Shown piece after piece: positions 52,701 through 62,029 of a stretch of DNA of 64,000 nt. The position numbers and the translations under genes are program-made. The notes below the pieces were generated by a model, which was given only the letters and a program-made list of their open reading frames with translations, was not told the origin of the DNA and ran no database searches. The stretch is from Acanthosepion esculentum. Its lineage: Eukaryota > Mollusca > Cephalopoda > Sepiida > Sepiidae. The DNA is taken from positions 140,862,005-140,926,004 of the forward strand of contig OZ038478.1 of assembly GCA_964036315.1 (NCBI GenBank), read 5' to 3'. Within the stretch, counting starts at the first letter, position 1; every line of letters starts with the position of its first letter.

Positions 52701-54630
52701 ATGTTGATAGCAAATGACCAGAAGTTACTTGAAGCAACAAAATACAGAAGAAATGTTGGTAGTAAATGGATAGACGTGACTTGAAGCAACAAAATACCAA
52801 CGTACTGTTGATAGCAAATGACCAGAAGTTACTTGAAGCAACAAAATACAGAAGAAATGTTGGTAGTAAATGGATAGACGTGACTTGAAGCAACAAAATA
52901 CAGACGTAATGTTGATAGCAAATGACCAGAAGTTACTTGAAGCAACAAAATACAGAAGAAATGTTGGTAGTAAATGGATAGACGTGACTTGAATCAACAA
53001 AATACAGACGTACTGTTGATAGCAAATGACCAGAAGTTACTTGAAGCAACAAAATACAGAAGAAATGTTGGTAGTAAATGCATAGACGTGACTTTAAGCA
53101 ACAAAATACAGACGTACTGTTGATAGCAAATGACCAGAAGTTACTTGAAGCAACAAAATACAGAAGAAATGTTGGTAGTAAATGGATAGACTTGACATGA
53201 AGCAACAAAATACAGACGTACTGTTGATAGCAAATGACCAGAAGTTACTTGAAGCAACAAAATACAGAAGAAATGTTGGTAGTAAATGGATAGACGTGAC
53301 TTGGAGCAACAAAATACAGACGTACTGTTGATAGTAAATGACCAGAAGTTACTTGAAGCAACAAAATACAGAAGAAATGTTGGTAGTAAATGGATAGACG
53401 TGACTTGAAGCAACAAAATACAGACGTACTGTTGATAGCAAATGACCAGAAGTTACTGGAAGCAACAAAATACAGAAGAAATGTTGGTAGTAAATGGATA
53501 GACGTGACTTGAAGCAACAAATTCAGACGTACTGTTGATAGCAAATGACCAGAAGTTAATTGAAGCAACAAAATACAGAATAAATGTTGTTAGTAAATGG
53601 ATAGACGTGACTTGAAGCAACAAAATACAGACGTACTGTTGATAGTAAATGGGAAGAAGTTACTTGAAGCAACAAAATACAGAAGAAATGTTGGTAGTAA
53701 ATGGATAGACGTGACTTGAAGCAACAAAATACAGACGTACTGTTGATAGTAAATGACCAGAAGTTACTTGAAGCAACAAAATACAGAAGAAATGTTGGTA
53801 GTAAATGGATAGACGTGACTTGAAGCAACAAAATACAGACGTACTGTTGATAGCAAATGGCCAGAAGTTACTTGAAGCAACAAAATACAGAAGAAATGTT
53901 GGTAGTAAATGGATAGACGTGACTTGAAGCAACAAAATACAGACGTACTGTTGATAGTAAATGGGCAGAAGTTACTTGAAGCAACAATATACAGAAGAAA
54001 TGTTGGTAGTAAATGGATAGACGTGACTTGAAGCAACAAAATACAGACTTACTGTTGATAGTAAATGGGCAGAAGTTACTTGAAGCAACAAAATACAGAA
54101 GAAATGTTGGTAGTAAATGGATAGACGTGACTTGAAGCAACAAAATACAGACGTAATGTTGATAGCAAATGACCAGAAGTTACTTGAAGCAACAAAATAC
54201 AGAAGAAATGTTGGTAGTAAATGGATAGACGTGACTTGAATCAACAAAATACAGACGTACTGTTGATAGCAAATGACCAGAAGTTACTTGAAGCAACAAA
54301 ATACAGAAGAAATGTTGGTAGTAAATGCATAGACGTGACTTGAAGCAACAAAATACAGACGTACTGTTGATAGCAAATGACCAGAAGTTACTGGAAGCAA
54401 CAAAATACAGAAGAAATGTTGGTAGTAAATGGATAGACGTGACATGAAGCAACAAAATACAGACGTACTGTTGATAGCAAATGACCAGAAGTTACTTGAA
54501 GCAACAAAATACAGAAGAAATGTTGGTAGTAAATGGATAGACGTGACTTGAAGCAACAAAATACAGACGTACTGTTGATAGTAAATGACCAGAAGTTACT
54601 GGAAGCAACAAAATACAGAAGAAATTTTGG
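40769..54630. repeat. Satellite domain 3 (irregular 16-28-unit blocks)
   Basis: Marked by a one-base deletion in caacaaattcagacg at 43,951, 46,238, 47,901, 50,604 and 53,515. The spacings are 2,287, 1,663, 2,703 and 2,911 bp, each a whole number of 104-bp units (22, 16, 26, 28) minus one base. Companion variants (aatgcatagacg, gacttgacatgaag, ataccaacgta, cgtaatgttg) travel with the marker. The array ends abruptly at about 54,630 within a half B. Confidence 0.8.
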
Positions 54631-55258
54631 AGAACCAACATCTCTCAAAATCTAAGAGCATATGACACATGATATAAACAGAAGTAGAACATTGGAGTTG
54701 TAAGCAGGGTGCATGTTTCCCATATTTAGATGTCTTGTTTTTAATGTATCATGCTGTTTTAAATATTAAAGTTTCTTTTCTTTTTGAATACAAATCTAAA
54801 TCGAAAATGAAACAATCGCTTTCCAAAACTAAATTCTCACAGTATCTTGCTTGCTTCTACTCTCTTTCAAATTAAAAATGAAATTCATTTACAGATAAAT
54901 GTTTGCTAATGTAATTTTTAAACGTAAAACTTTATTTACTTAAAAAATCTAAATTCCCCTCCCCAAAATAGTAAATAATTATTTTTCGAAGAAGTAAGTC
55001 TAACCTATAGTCTTTGCTTGAAAAAAAAAAAATAACAATTACATTAAATGTTTAAATATATCTTAATTATTTACTTTTTATTAATAATAATTTGAAAAAT
55101 TGTTGATGGGCATTTATCTAATTTTTATTTGTTTGAAAACAACATTAACAGAGTATTTATGTTAGTATTTAAATAAAAAAATAAAAATATGGGGATGCTC
55201 ACCCCTCTAAGTCTACACTTCCAATCATGGTATTGTTAATGTGGTAGTTTCATAAATC

Positions 55259-55263
<5 letters not shown>
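54631..55263. other. Unassigned AT-rich flank of the satellite
   Basis: No recognisable coding, RNA or repeat feature. It contains a poly-A run near 55,020-55,032. Confidence 0.35.

Positions 55264-55320
<57 letters not shown>
55264..55320. repeat. (TA)n microsatellite
   Basis: Pure TA run directly abutting the left end of family A copy B. Confidence 0.97.
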
Positions 55321-55325
<5 letters not shown>

Positions 55326-55338
55326 TGAAAATAGAAGT

Positions 55339-55398
55339 CAACACTTAGAGGCGACAGTCTGTTTCATGCTAGATGCAATCGTCGGGCCACGAGTGCTG
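55339..55398 (-). ncRNA. Hammerhead ribozyme motif (type I), copy B
   Basis: Minus strand, in order: helix I CAGCACT..GGC; core CCGACGA (consensus CUGANGA with U4 changed to C); helix II TGC/GCA; GAAA (55,365-55,362); helix III CAG/CTG around one base; TC; predicted cleavage between 55,353 and 55,352; helix I return GCC..AGTGTTG. Helix I pairs over seven outer and three inner positions. The U4C change probably weakens activity. Helix I differences from copy C preserve pairing through a G-U wobble. Confidence 0.72.
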
Positions 55399-56225
55399 TT
55401 ATTTTTCTCTGCTATTCATATATACGGGTCAGTGTGGCATTGTGGGTAGTCTATTTTGGCAGATATTTTACCGGAAGTCGTTTATCTGTTTATTTGTGTC
55501 AAATTATTTTGCTTGTTTTTATTTAATTTATTTTTGTTTTTTATCCTTTATATTTATTTTATTTTCATCGGTGCTTTTATTGACGTATGAAAAAATTGTT
55601 TATATAGCTTATTGTGGGTAGTCTATTAAGGCGGCTATTTTACCGGAAGTCGTTTATTTGTTTATTTATTTGGGTCAAATTATTTTGCTTGTTTTTATTT
55701 ATTTTTATTTATATTTTGTATCTTATATATTTATATATTATTTTACAGTTTTTTTTTATTAACGTAATAAAAATTTGTTTATATAGCTTATTTAATACTT
55801 TTGTTTTTGGTTGGGAAGCTAAAGCTAGTTGTTAAATTTTGGGGTTGATTGTTGTGGTTTGTTCTGACTATTATTTTTGCGGTAACAGTTTATTTAATTT
55901 GGATTGATTAACTTTATTTGTTTTTTACTAAACGGCTAGTTTATCGGTATCAGTTGTTAGTTTAATGATATATTTGGATGTATTTAGATCATTTTATTAT
56001 ACTTCTCGTTATTTATTTATTAAACTGTATATTTTCTCTTTTTGGTTTTCGATTTTTAAGTAACGCACGCAGTATATTATTTTTTATTCATGTTTTAATC
56101 GTTATATAACAGTTACAGCTATTTTTTGCTCGATTTTTCGCTTTGATTTTTTATAGTCTAATATTTTGGTCAAAATAGTTTGCTAATTTGTTTATTATTT
56201 ACTTTATTTATTTATTGATTTTGTT

Positions 56226-56330
56226 CCTGTAAGTATTGACTTCTATGTTCGCTTTTATATTCACTCGCGCTATATCTCTGATATTGAGCATTTTATCCCA
56301 TAAATATAGCATACTTTAAGACTATATTTC

Positions 56331-56335
<5 letters not shown>
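56226..56335 (-). repeat. Inverted copy of family A terminal sequence
   Basis: Reverse complement of about 62,985-63,092, including cgctatatctctgatattga and atcccataaatatagca. It begins on the plus strand with cctgtaagtattgacttc, which corresponds to the hammerhead sequence just downstream of the predicted cleavage site. Confidence 0.75.

Positions 56336-56398
<63 letters not shown>
56334..56398. repeat. (TA)n microsatellite
   Basis: Pure TA run between family A copy B and the inverted-arm composite. Confidence 0.97.
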
Positions 56399-56399
<1 letters not shown>

Positions 56400-56402
<3 letters not shown>

Positions 56403-57200
56403 TATTTATTTGAATATTACAACATAAATATGTTATAAAATCACGACAAAAATAGCCATTTTGTTTCAACACTTCTGGTGTCTTGTCAAGTGATGATATA
56501 GAATATAGAATAAATGGTTTTAAAAGTTTCAAATTAATTAACGATCCTTAGCTAGGAGTAAACGCTGTTACATAAGCTAGAATGACCAATCAAAATACAA
56601 GTATAGGATGATTCAAAAAATTTGACAACTAAGCAAGCTTATTATAGATATTAAAAGATTTATAAAATTTGAAATTAAAATTAAAAGTAAAAAATTAAAA
56701 ATTACCTATTTAGAAATCTAAATCAAATCTCTTTTAAGTTTTTAATTGTAGGATTACCGAGGAGAAAAAATATAAAAATATAAAAATAAAAATAAAAGAT
56801 ATATATGCTATTTAATTTGTATTTTCATTGAAATTATGTTTAAAGGGATGTTCAAAACCCGAGACAGAAATGTATACACTTTAGTTTTATTTCAACATGT
56901 TAGTCGCCTCTCACGCGAAATCATTCGAACATACGCAGGTTAAGCGCTCAGACGTATTTAGATATATACACACACATACAAAATATTTACACCAGACGTA
57001 CGCAAATGCACTTTCCTTACACATAGACATCAATACACACAGGCACATACATCTACATTCATTATGATCTAGACGGTCAGATGTCATAGCTAAAAGTGAA
57101 AATATTCGTGGCTTAATATGTTATTAAACGAATTTTAACTTGAAAAATAACTAATCCGGTCAAATATATATAGATAAAATTTAAACAAATAAATATATAT
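56400..57200 (+). repeat. Left inverted arm (putative PLE pLTR)
   Basis: Begins aattatttatttgaatatta and ends tttaaacaaataaatatat. It pairs with 59,441-60,237 base for base, apart from scattered substitutions and short indels. Confidence 0.88.
56440..56494 (-). ncRNA. Hammerhead-like ribozyme with variant core, left arm
   Basis: Minus strand, in order: helix I ATCAC; core TTGACAA in place of CTGANGA; helix II GACAC/GTGTT with a five-base loop; GAAA; helix III CAAAA/TTTTG with a seven-base loop; TC; helix I return GTGAT. The GUC cleavage triplet and all helices are intact. The core departs from consensus at C3 (now U) and G8 (now A). These two bases pair with each other in the full-length hammerhead structure, so the double change keeps a U-A pair. 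Confidence 0.65.
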
Positions 57201-57228
57201 AAATATATATATATATATACATTTTCAA

Positions 57229-57299
57229 ATTATATGAAGGTACATGGTTGTGTATATTGGCATCTATCATATGTTAACCTGTTTATGTGTACGAATAAG
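57229..57299 (+). repeat. 71-bp direct repeat, copy 1
   Basis: attatatgaaggtacatggt.. to ..gtacgaataag. It matches 57,993-58,063 with three differences, all C/T or G/A transitions. Confidence 0.9.
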
Positions 57300-57764
57300 A
57301 AAAGCAACACTAAGCAAAATGATACAAGTAATAAATCATGTAACTGCAGGAATCCCAATAATTGTCCACTAAAAAATAATTGTTTAACTAGCTCTGTAGT
57401 TTATCTCAGTGCAATATCAACACTAGAAAATCCAAATATAAAGAAATTCTACATAGGTTGCACCATGACACCATTCAAGGAACGCTGGCGGGGTCATATG
57501 CAATCTTTTAATAATAGTAACTATAAATATATGACTTCATTATCCAAATACTTTTGGAGTCTAAAAGAAAAAAGTAAAACACCTAAGGTTAAATGGAAAT
57601 TAATTAGAAAGGCCCGGACATGTAACTCCCTATATGCCCCGTGTTACCTATGCCTTAACGAGAAACTTGAAATAATTAGATTTAAAAATAAGACTGATCT
57701 TTTAAATCAAAGATATGAACTAACAGTTAACTGTAAACATCGTTTTAAATTTAACTTAGTATAG
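57234..57764 (+). CDS. Penelope-like element GIY-YIG endonuclease fragment
   Basis: C-terminal endonuclease domain of a Penelope-like retroelement, which nicks target DNA to prime reverse transcription. In the 176-residue frame, a Cys cluster CNCRNPNNCPLKNNC lies at residues 36-50 (Cys 36, 38, 44, 50), typical of the linker before the nuclease in invertebrate PLEs. The nuclease follows: VVY (GIY position) at 55-57, FYIG at 72-75, FKERWRGH with Arg84 and His88, then LSKYFWSLKEK, a CYLCLNEKLEI block with the likely catalytic Glu, and the terminal CKHRFKF. The reverse transcriptase normally found upstream is absent. Residues 1 to about 22 are encoded by the 71-bp direct repeat and are not native PLE protein, so the ATG is fortuitous and true homology starts after about 57,300. 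The frame is otherwise intact. Confidence 0.85.
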   Translation: MKVHGCVYWHLSYVNLFMCTNKKSNTKQNDTSNKSCNCRNPNNCPLKNNCLTSSVVYLSAISTLENPNIKKFYIGCTMTPFKERWRGHMQSFNNSNYKYMTSLSKYFWSLKEKSKTPKVKWKLIRKARTCNSLYAPCYLCLNEKLEIIRFKNKTDLLNQRYELTVNCKHRFKFNLV

Positions 57765-57992
57765 AGATCATATACTTTCAATGATAACGATAAGTTAAAC
57801 TTAATAGACTATTACCTTTTTAGAATGATGGTCGCCAGATCGATATGAATGTGTACTGTGTACTTACAAAGTATTATACGTGTCTGTATTTGTATGTATA
57901 TATGTGTATGTTATGTAGCGTTGTTTCTACTGTTGGATGTGTATATGTATATATAGGGGTATATATATGTAAGTTTTTTTTTGTTTTTTTTT
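57765..57992 (+). other. Probable 3' tail of the PLE fragment
   Basis: AT-rich sequence between the GIY-YIG stop codon and the second 71-bp direct repeat, drifting into gtatgtatatatgtg simple sequence and a T-rich run. No further feature is visible. Confidence 0.4.
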
Positions 57993-58063
57993 ATTATATG
58001 AAGGTATATGGTTGTGTATATTAGCATCTATCATATGTTAACCTGTTTATATGTACGAATAAG
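57993..58063 (+). repeat. 71-bp direct repeat, copy 2
   Basis: Partner of 57,229-57,299. Together they bracket the PLE endonuclease fragment at an offset of 764 bp. Confidence 0.9.
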
Positions 58064-58088
58064 GGTGTAAATTCTGGTAAGTGACTAC

Positions 58089-59366
58089 CACTAAATGTGT
58101 AAGTATATGTTCGGGTATATAGATATATATATATATGTACTTGTGGGTGTGTAGATATGTGTATACATATGCATATGTATGTATATGTATCTGTGAGTGT
58201 GCATATGTGTGTGTATATGTAGTATGTATGTATATATGTGTATGTATATGTTTATATATGCATATATATGTATATCTGTGTATGTTTAAATGTGTATATG
58301 TGTATGTATGTGTTTTATGTATATGGGTGTACATATATATATATATATGTGTGTATGGGTATTTATATGTATGCGCTCGACTGTTGGTGTACTGTATATC
58401 TGGATGTGTTGATATGGGTATTTATATATGATTAGATATTTGTGTATATATGGATGTATGTTTGTGTGTCGTTGTATGTGTATTTGTATGTATGCTTTAG
58501 TGTCTTGGAGTGTATCATAGATACAAACTAAAATCTACTTTTGTTGATAAGGAACCTTTAATTGCTTATAGACCATTGTTCTTTTCTTAAATTATGATAA
58601 ACTTTTAATATATTTTATCATAATATTGTGGGAATATTATTAGAATATAAGTTGGTCTATCTATACTTATTCCTTTCCCCTTTTTTGTGTATGTGTCTAC
58701 ATGTTTATGTATATATGTATATGTGTTTGTATATGTATGTGTGTATATATGTATATATGTATGTATGTACGTATATATATATGTATGTATGTGTATATGT
58801 ATATGTGTATGTATGTATATATGTATGTGTATGTATGTGTGTGGGTATATGTGTATATATATGTATGTATGTGTGTATATATATATGTGTAGTTGCGTAT
58901 GTATGTATGTATATATATGTACAAGCTGATGTGTATATTCATTTTTATATTTATATCGTTTTGATTTACGTTTGTTTGATTTTTCATGTATATACATGTA
59001 TTTGTATCTGTCTGTGTATATATTTAGTTTATATGCATATATGTATGCGTGCGTATGTATGTACTTCCAGATATGTATGTGTATGTGTATGTATGTATGT
59101 ATTTGTATATAGTTGCATCTTTATGTATATATTTCTTTACTTGCTTTATTTACTTTTCTGCGTTGACGTGTGGGCCGATATATTTATATGTGCTTATCTA
59201 TATGTATGTTTATGTGCCTATGTCTGTCTATGCGTACCTATTATGCGTATATATGTATATGCAGATGCATGTGTTGATTTGTATGCGTATGTGTGAATGT
59301 ATAATTATATATGGAGGTGGTTATTTACTTTTGTCTGTAATGTGTCGAAAACTATATGATTTGAAA

Positions 59367-59440
<74 letters not shown>
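58089..59440. repeat. TATG/TGTA-rich simple-sequence region ending in (TA)n
   Basis: Irregular repeats of tatgta, gtgtatat and tgtatg occupy about 58,089-58,500 and 58,690-59,330, with a less repetitive island between. A (TA)n run follows at about 59,370-59,440. Long Tyr/Val/Cys-rich and His/Thr/Tyr-rich frames on both strands arise from this composition and are not genes. Confidence 0.9.
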
Positions 59441-59450
<10 letters not shown>

Positions 59451-60237
59451 TTATTTGTTTAAATTTTATCTATATATATTTGACCGGATTAGTTATTTTT
59501 CAAGTTAAAATTCGTTTAATAACATATTAAGCCACGAATATTTTCACTTTTAGCTATGACATCTGACCGTCTAGAACATAATGAATGTAGATGTATGTGC
59601 CTGTGTGTATTGATGTCTATGTATAAGGAAAGTGCATTTGCGTACGTCTGGTGTAAATATTTTGTATGTGTGTGTATATATCTAAATACGTCTGAGCGCT
59701 TAACCTGCGTATGTTCGAATGATTTCGCGTGAGAGGCGACTAACATGTTGAAATAAAACTAAAGTGTATACATTTCTGTCTGGGGTTCTGAACATCCCTT
59801 TAAATATAATTTCAATGAAAATACAAATTAAATAGCATATATATCTTTTATTTTTATTTTTATATTTTTATATTTTTTCTCCTCGGTAATTCTAAAATTT
59901 AAAACTTAATAGAGATTTGATTTAGATTTCTAAATAGGTAATTTTTAATTTTTTACTTTTAATTTCAAATTTTATAAATCTTTTAATATCTATGATAACC
60001 TTGCTTAGTTGTCAAATTTTTTGAATCATCCTATACTTGTATTTTGATTGGTCATTCTAGCTTATGTAACAGCGTTTACTCCTAGCTAAGGATCGTTAAT
60101 TAATTTGAAACTTTTAAAACCATTTATTCTATATTCTATATCATCACTTGACACGACACCAGAAGTGTTGAAACAAAATGGCTATTTTTGTCGTGATTTT
60201 ATAACATATTTATGTTGTAATATTCAAGTAAATAATT
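59441..60237 (-). repeat. Right inverted arm (putative PLE pLTR)
   Basis: Inverted partner of 56,400-57,200, ending caagtaaataatt at 60,237. The short minus-strand frame at 59,516-59,746 lies wholly in this arm and is not a gene. Confidence 0.88.
60143..60197 (+). ncRNA. Hammerhead-like ribozyme with variant core, right arm
   Basis: Plus strand copy of the left-arm motif: helix I ATCAC (60,143-60,147), core TTGACAC, helix II GACAC/GTGTT, GAAA (60,170-60,173), helix III CAAAA/TTTTG, TC (60,191-60,192), helix I return GTGAT. It has the same U3/A8 combination as the left arm, plus a further A9-to-C change that probably disables it. Helices and cleavage triplet are unchanged. Confidence 0.55.
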
Positions 60238-60325
60238 ATATCTGCTCTACTCTGTATTGAGCACAATTTAAAGAATAGTAATTGTTGATTATTGGAATTC
60301 ACTCCGTATATACCAATCCTAAACT

Positions 60326-60328
<3 letters not shown>

Positions 60329-60387
<59 letters not shown>
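60329..60387. repeat. (TA)n microsatellite
   Basis: Pure TA run followed by a short TATG/TG run. Confidence 0.97.
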
Positions 60388-60396
<9 letters not shown>

Positions 60397-61964
60397 GTGT
60401 GTGTTTATCTGTTCGTGCGAATGAGTAAATTTTTTGAACATGTCAATTTTACCGCAATAAAGGTTTTAACCGACCAATATTAGTAAAAGTTTAATGATAA
60501 AAGTATATTTTTATCAATACTATATCATTTGATTTCCACCTGATTTTTTTCCATTACTATTAAAATAACTTATGATAAATTATTTTATGAATGCTGGGCT
60601 TTATTATGCGGAAAAATGTGCGATGTACAGCTTCATCTGTAAATCCTTCCAAAGTACAAGGACCAGAGAACATATATTAGTATGGCAATATTTCAGAAAC
60701 CCGAAGAAAATATTCTTATTATTGCCCTTATTACTATGAGGCCGTTGACAATCTATAACTTTCATCAGTCTCTAATCACTGATTTGGTTAATTGTCCTCC
60801 TCTTTCCTCTTGTAATATTCCTACTAAGAAACATTATTTGCAGAAATGATATTTTCTCTTATAACAAATAATATTGGATTAAATAAGCAAGTACAGTGAA
60901 ATGAAGGTCTTAGTCGATTATGTTTAGCCCCGGACTGGAAGCAGGAAGCCCGTTTTAAAAAAATCAATTACAATTCCCTAAATAAATTTCGGCTCTTCAC
61001 CTAGATCTGATAATTTTCTCCGACACAAAACATATAATAATATGGGAACTGAACGTGATGGGAAAGAGTTCATGATATTAACGAAACGGAACGTGAAAAT
61101 TATCAACAAGGGATCGACAAAATGGATGCATAACATAATGCGAATCAATTGATATATGGCGTAGAGAATTTGTTGGACAATCTTTGTGCAAGGAATTAAC
61201 AATAAATGAAATCAAATGATTAGTAAAATAGTAACCTCTGAAAGAAATAATCTAAGAGGCTGAAAAGTCAGCTCGATGGTGTGATGATAAAGTAAAACGC
61301 ATAGGAAAAGAAATCTGTTGATATTAATTATGAATAAACAATTGCATTTAAATTATAATTACGCAACAAATATGCCAAGGAGAAGTAATTTATAAATAAT
61401 TGATATATAGATATAGGCATAAATATAATATATGGATATAAATATATAGATATAGGAATAAATGCAAGACGAACAAAATAGAATCAGGATTAATTTTTTC
61501 GACTTAAAATACTTAAATATTATTTAGAATGAAATAATGTTTTAACCAAAACGAAGGCTAACGATCTTATATATATAATTTATATATAATTACAATACTT
61601 TTTAAAGATTCTTCACATGCCCTTTGAAAATATTAGCAACATTCAGTGTGAATAAATATGTTAAAGTATAAAGTAACAACTGGGGTATAAAATTAGGGAA
61701 AGAAAAGATGGACGGAGAAAAGAGATTTAGCACATTAAAGAAAGCGAATAAGTCGAAATAAACACTCAAGAAGCCAGGAGCAATAAATACACAGTGTAAT
61801 ACATACATATTTGCGTGGAAGAATTTCGTTGGTTGATGACAGAACGGCAGGAATACTCGTAAAGGAAAAACTGCCAAAACAAAAATACAGTTAAAAAAAT
61901 TAGGTCTGATATGAGACTTTGTACTTGATTAACATTCACACACATATATGTGTATATGAAGCAA

Positions 61965-61965
<1 letters not shown>
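60388..61965. other. Unassigned sequence
   Basis: No gene, RNA or mobile-element signature recognised. The longest frame (61,602-61,877, minus, 91 residues) is Phe/Leu-rich with no family motif and I do not support it. A gatatag/ataaatata-rich patch lies at about 61,400-61,470. Confidence 0.35.

Positions 61966-62019
<54 letters not shown>
61966..62019. repeat. (AT)n microsatellite
   Basis: Pure AT run immediately left of a foldback repeat. Confidence 0.97.
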
Positions 62020-62022
<3 letters not shown>

Positions 62023-62029
62023 CAAATAT

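Larger units (their letters stand above)
10068..54630. repeat. 104-bp tandem satellite array, about 428 units
   Basis: An uninterrupted 44.6-kb head-to-tail array. Each 104-bp unit is two 52-bp halves that share cttgaagcaacaaaatacag and then diverge: half A continues acgtactgttgatag then caaatgaccagaagtt; half B continues aagaaatgttggtag then taaatggatagacgtg. The halves agree at about 42 of 52 positions. Units elsewhere in the array differ by only a few substitutions. GC is about 36%, and the plus strand has roughly twice as many A as T. The unit is not a multiple of three, and every reading frame through it is short and repeats in register with the period, so it is non-coding. No transposon, microsatellite or inversion interrupts the array. 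Variant haplotypes at the junction in half A (agcaaatgacc, agtaaatgggc, aggaaatggga, agtaaatgacc) barcode higher-order blocks. Confidence 0.99.
55321..56335 (-). mobile_element. Penelope-associated repeat family A, copy B (inverted ends)
   Basis: About 1 kb between two (TA)n tracts. The left end carries the same text as copy C, including the minus-strand hammerhead. The right end (56,226-56,335) is an inverted copy of the family's left terminal sequence. Inside, a ~175-bp segment is tandemly duplicated: gggtagtctatt..accggaagtcg..caaattattttgcttg near 55,443 and again near 55,616. No protein is encoded. The structure looks like a non-autonomous PLE-derived unit with inverted terminal repeats, but an autonomous parent is only inferred from copy C. 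Confidence 0.72.
56400..60237 (+). mobile_element. Composite with ~800-bp inverted arms around a PLE fragment
   Basis: Arms 56,400-57,200 and 59,441-60,237 are inverted copies of each other and very similar throughout. The 2.2-kb interior holds a Penelope-like GIY-YIG endonuclease fragment bracketed by 71-bp direct repeats, then TATG-rich simple sequence and a (TA)n run. Each arm carries a hammerhead motif. PLEs are known to have long terminal repeats (pLTRs) in direct or inverted orientation and hammerheads within them, so I read this as a PLE copy or derivative with inverted pLTRs and a mostly deleted ORF. A chance inverted duplication of a foreign segment cannot be excluded. Confidence 0.68.

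Noticed and set aside
10068..54630. Hundreds of overlapping ~91-residue minus-strand reading frames with near-identical proteins
   Set aside because: They arise because the 104-bp unit is not a multiple of three, so each frame repeats every 312 bp until a built-in stop. The longer versions (107-195 residues) appear only where a one-base indel or a substituted stop changes the frame. There are no start contexts, no codon bias and no alternative family explanation.
10068..54630. CRISPR-like regular repeat array
   Set aside because: The shared 20-base word every 52 bp might suggest repeats and spacers, but the intervening sequences are themselves two recurring sequences rather than unique spacers. 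The setting is eukaryotic, and no Cas gene is present.
58135..59462. Tyr/Val/Cys-rich and His/Thr/Tyr-rich proteins of up to 222 residues
   Set aside because: They are translations of TATG/TGTA simple sequence, open on both strands at once.
59516..59746. Minus-strand 76-residue frame in the right arm
   Set aside because: Lies wholly in the inverted arm. The corresponding stretch of the left arm shows it is repeat sequence, and nothing in it matches a known protein family.
61602..61877. 91-residue hydrophobic minus-strand frame
   Set aside because: Phe/Leu richness reflects AT-rich composition. No family motif and no supporting gene structure.
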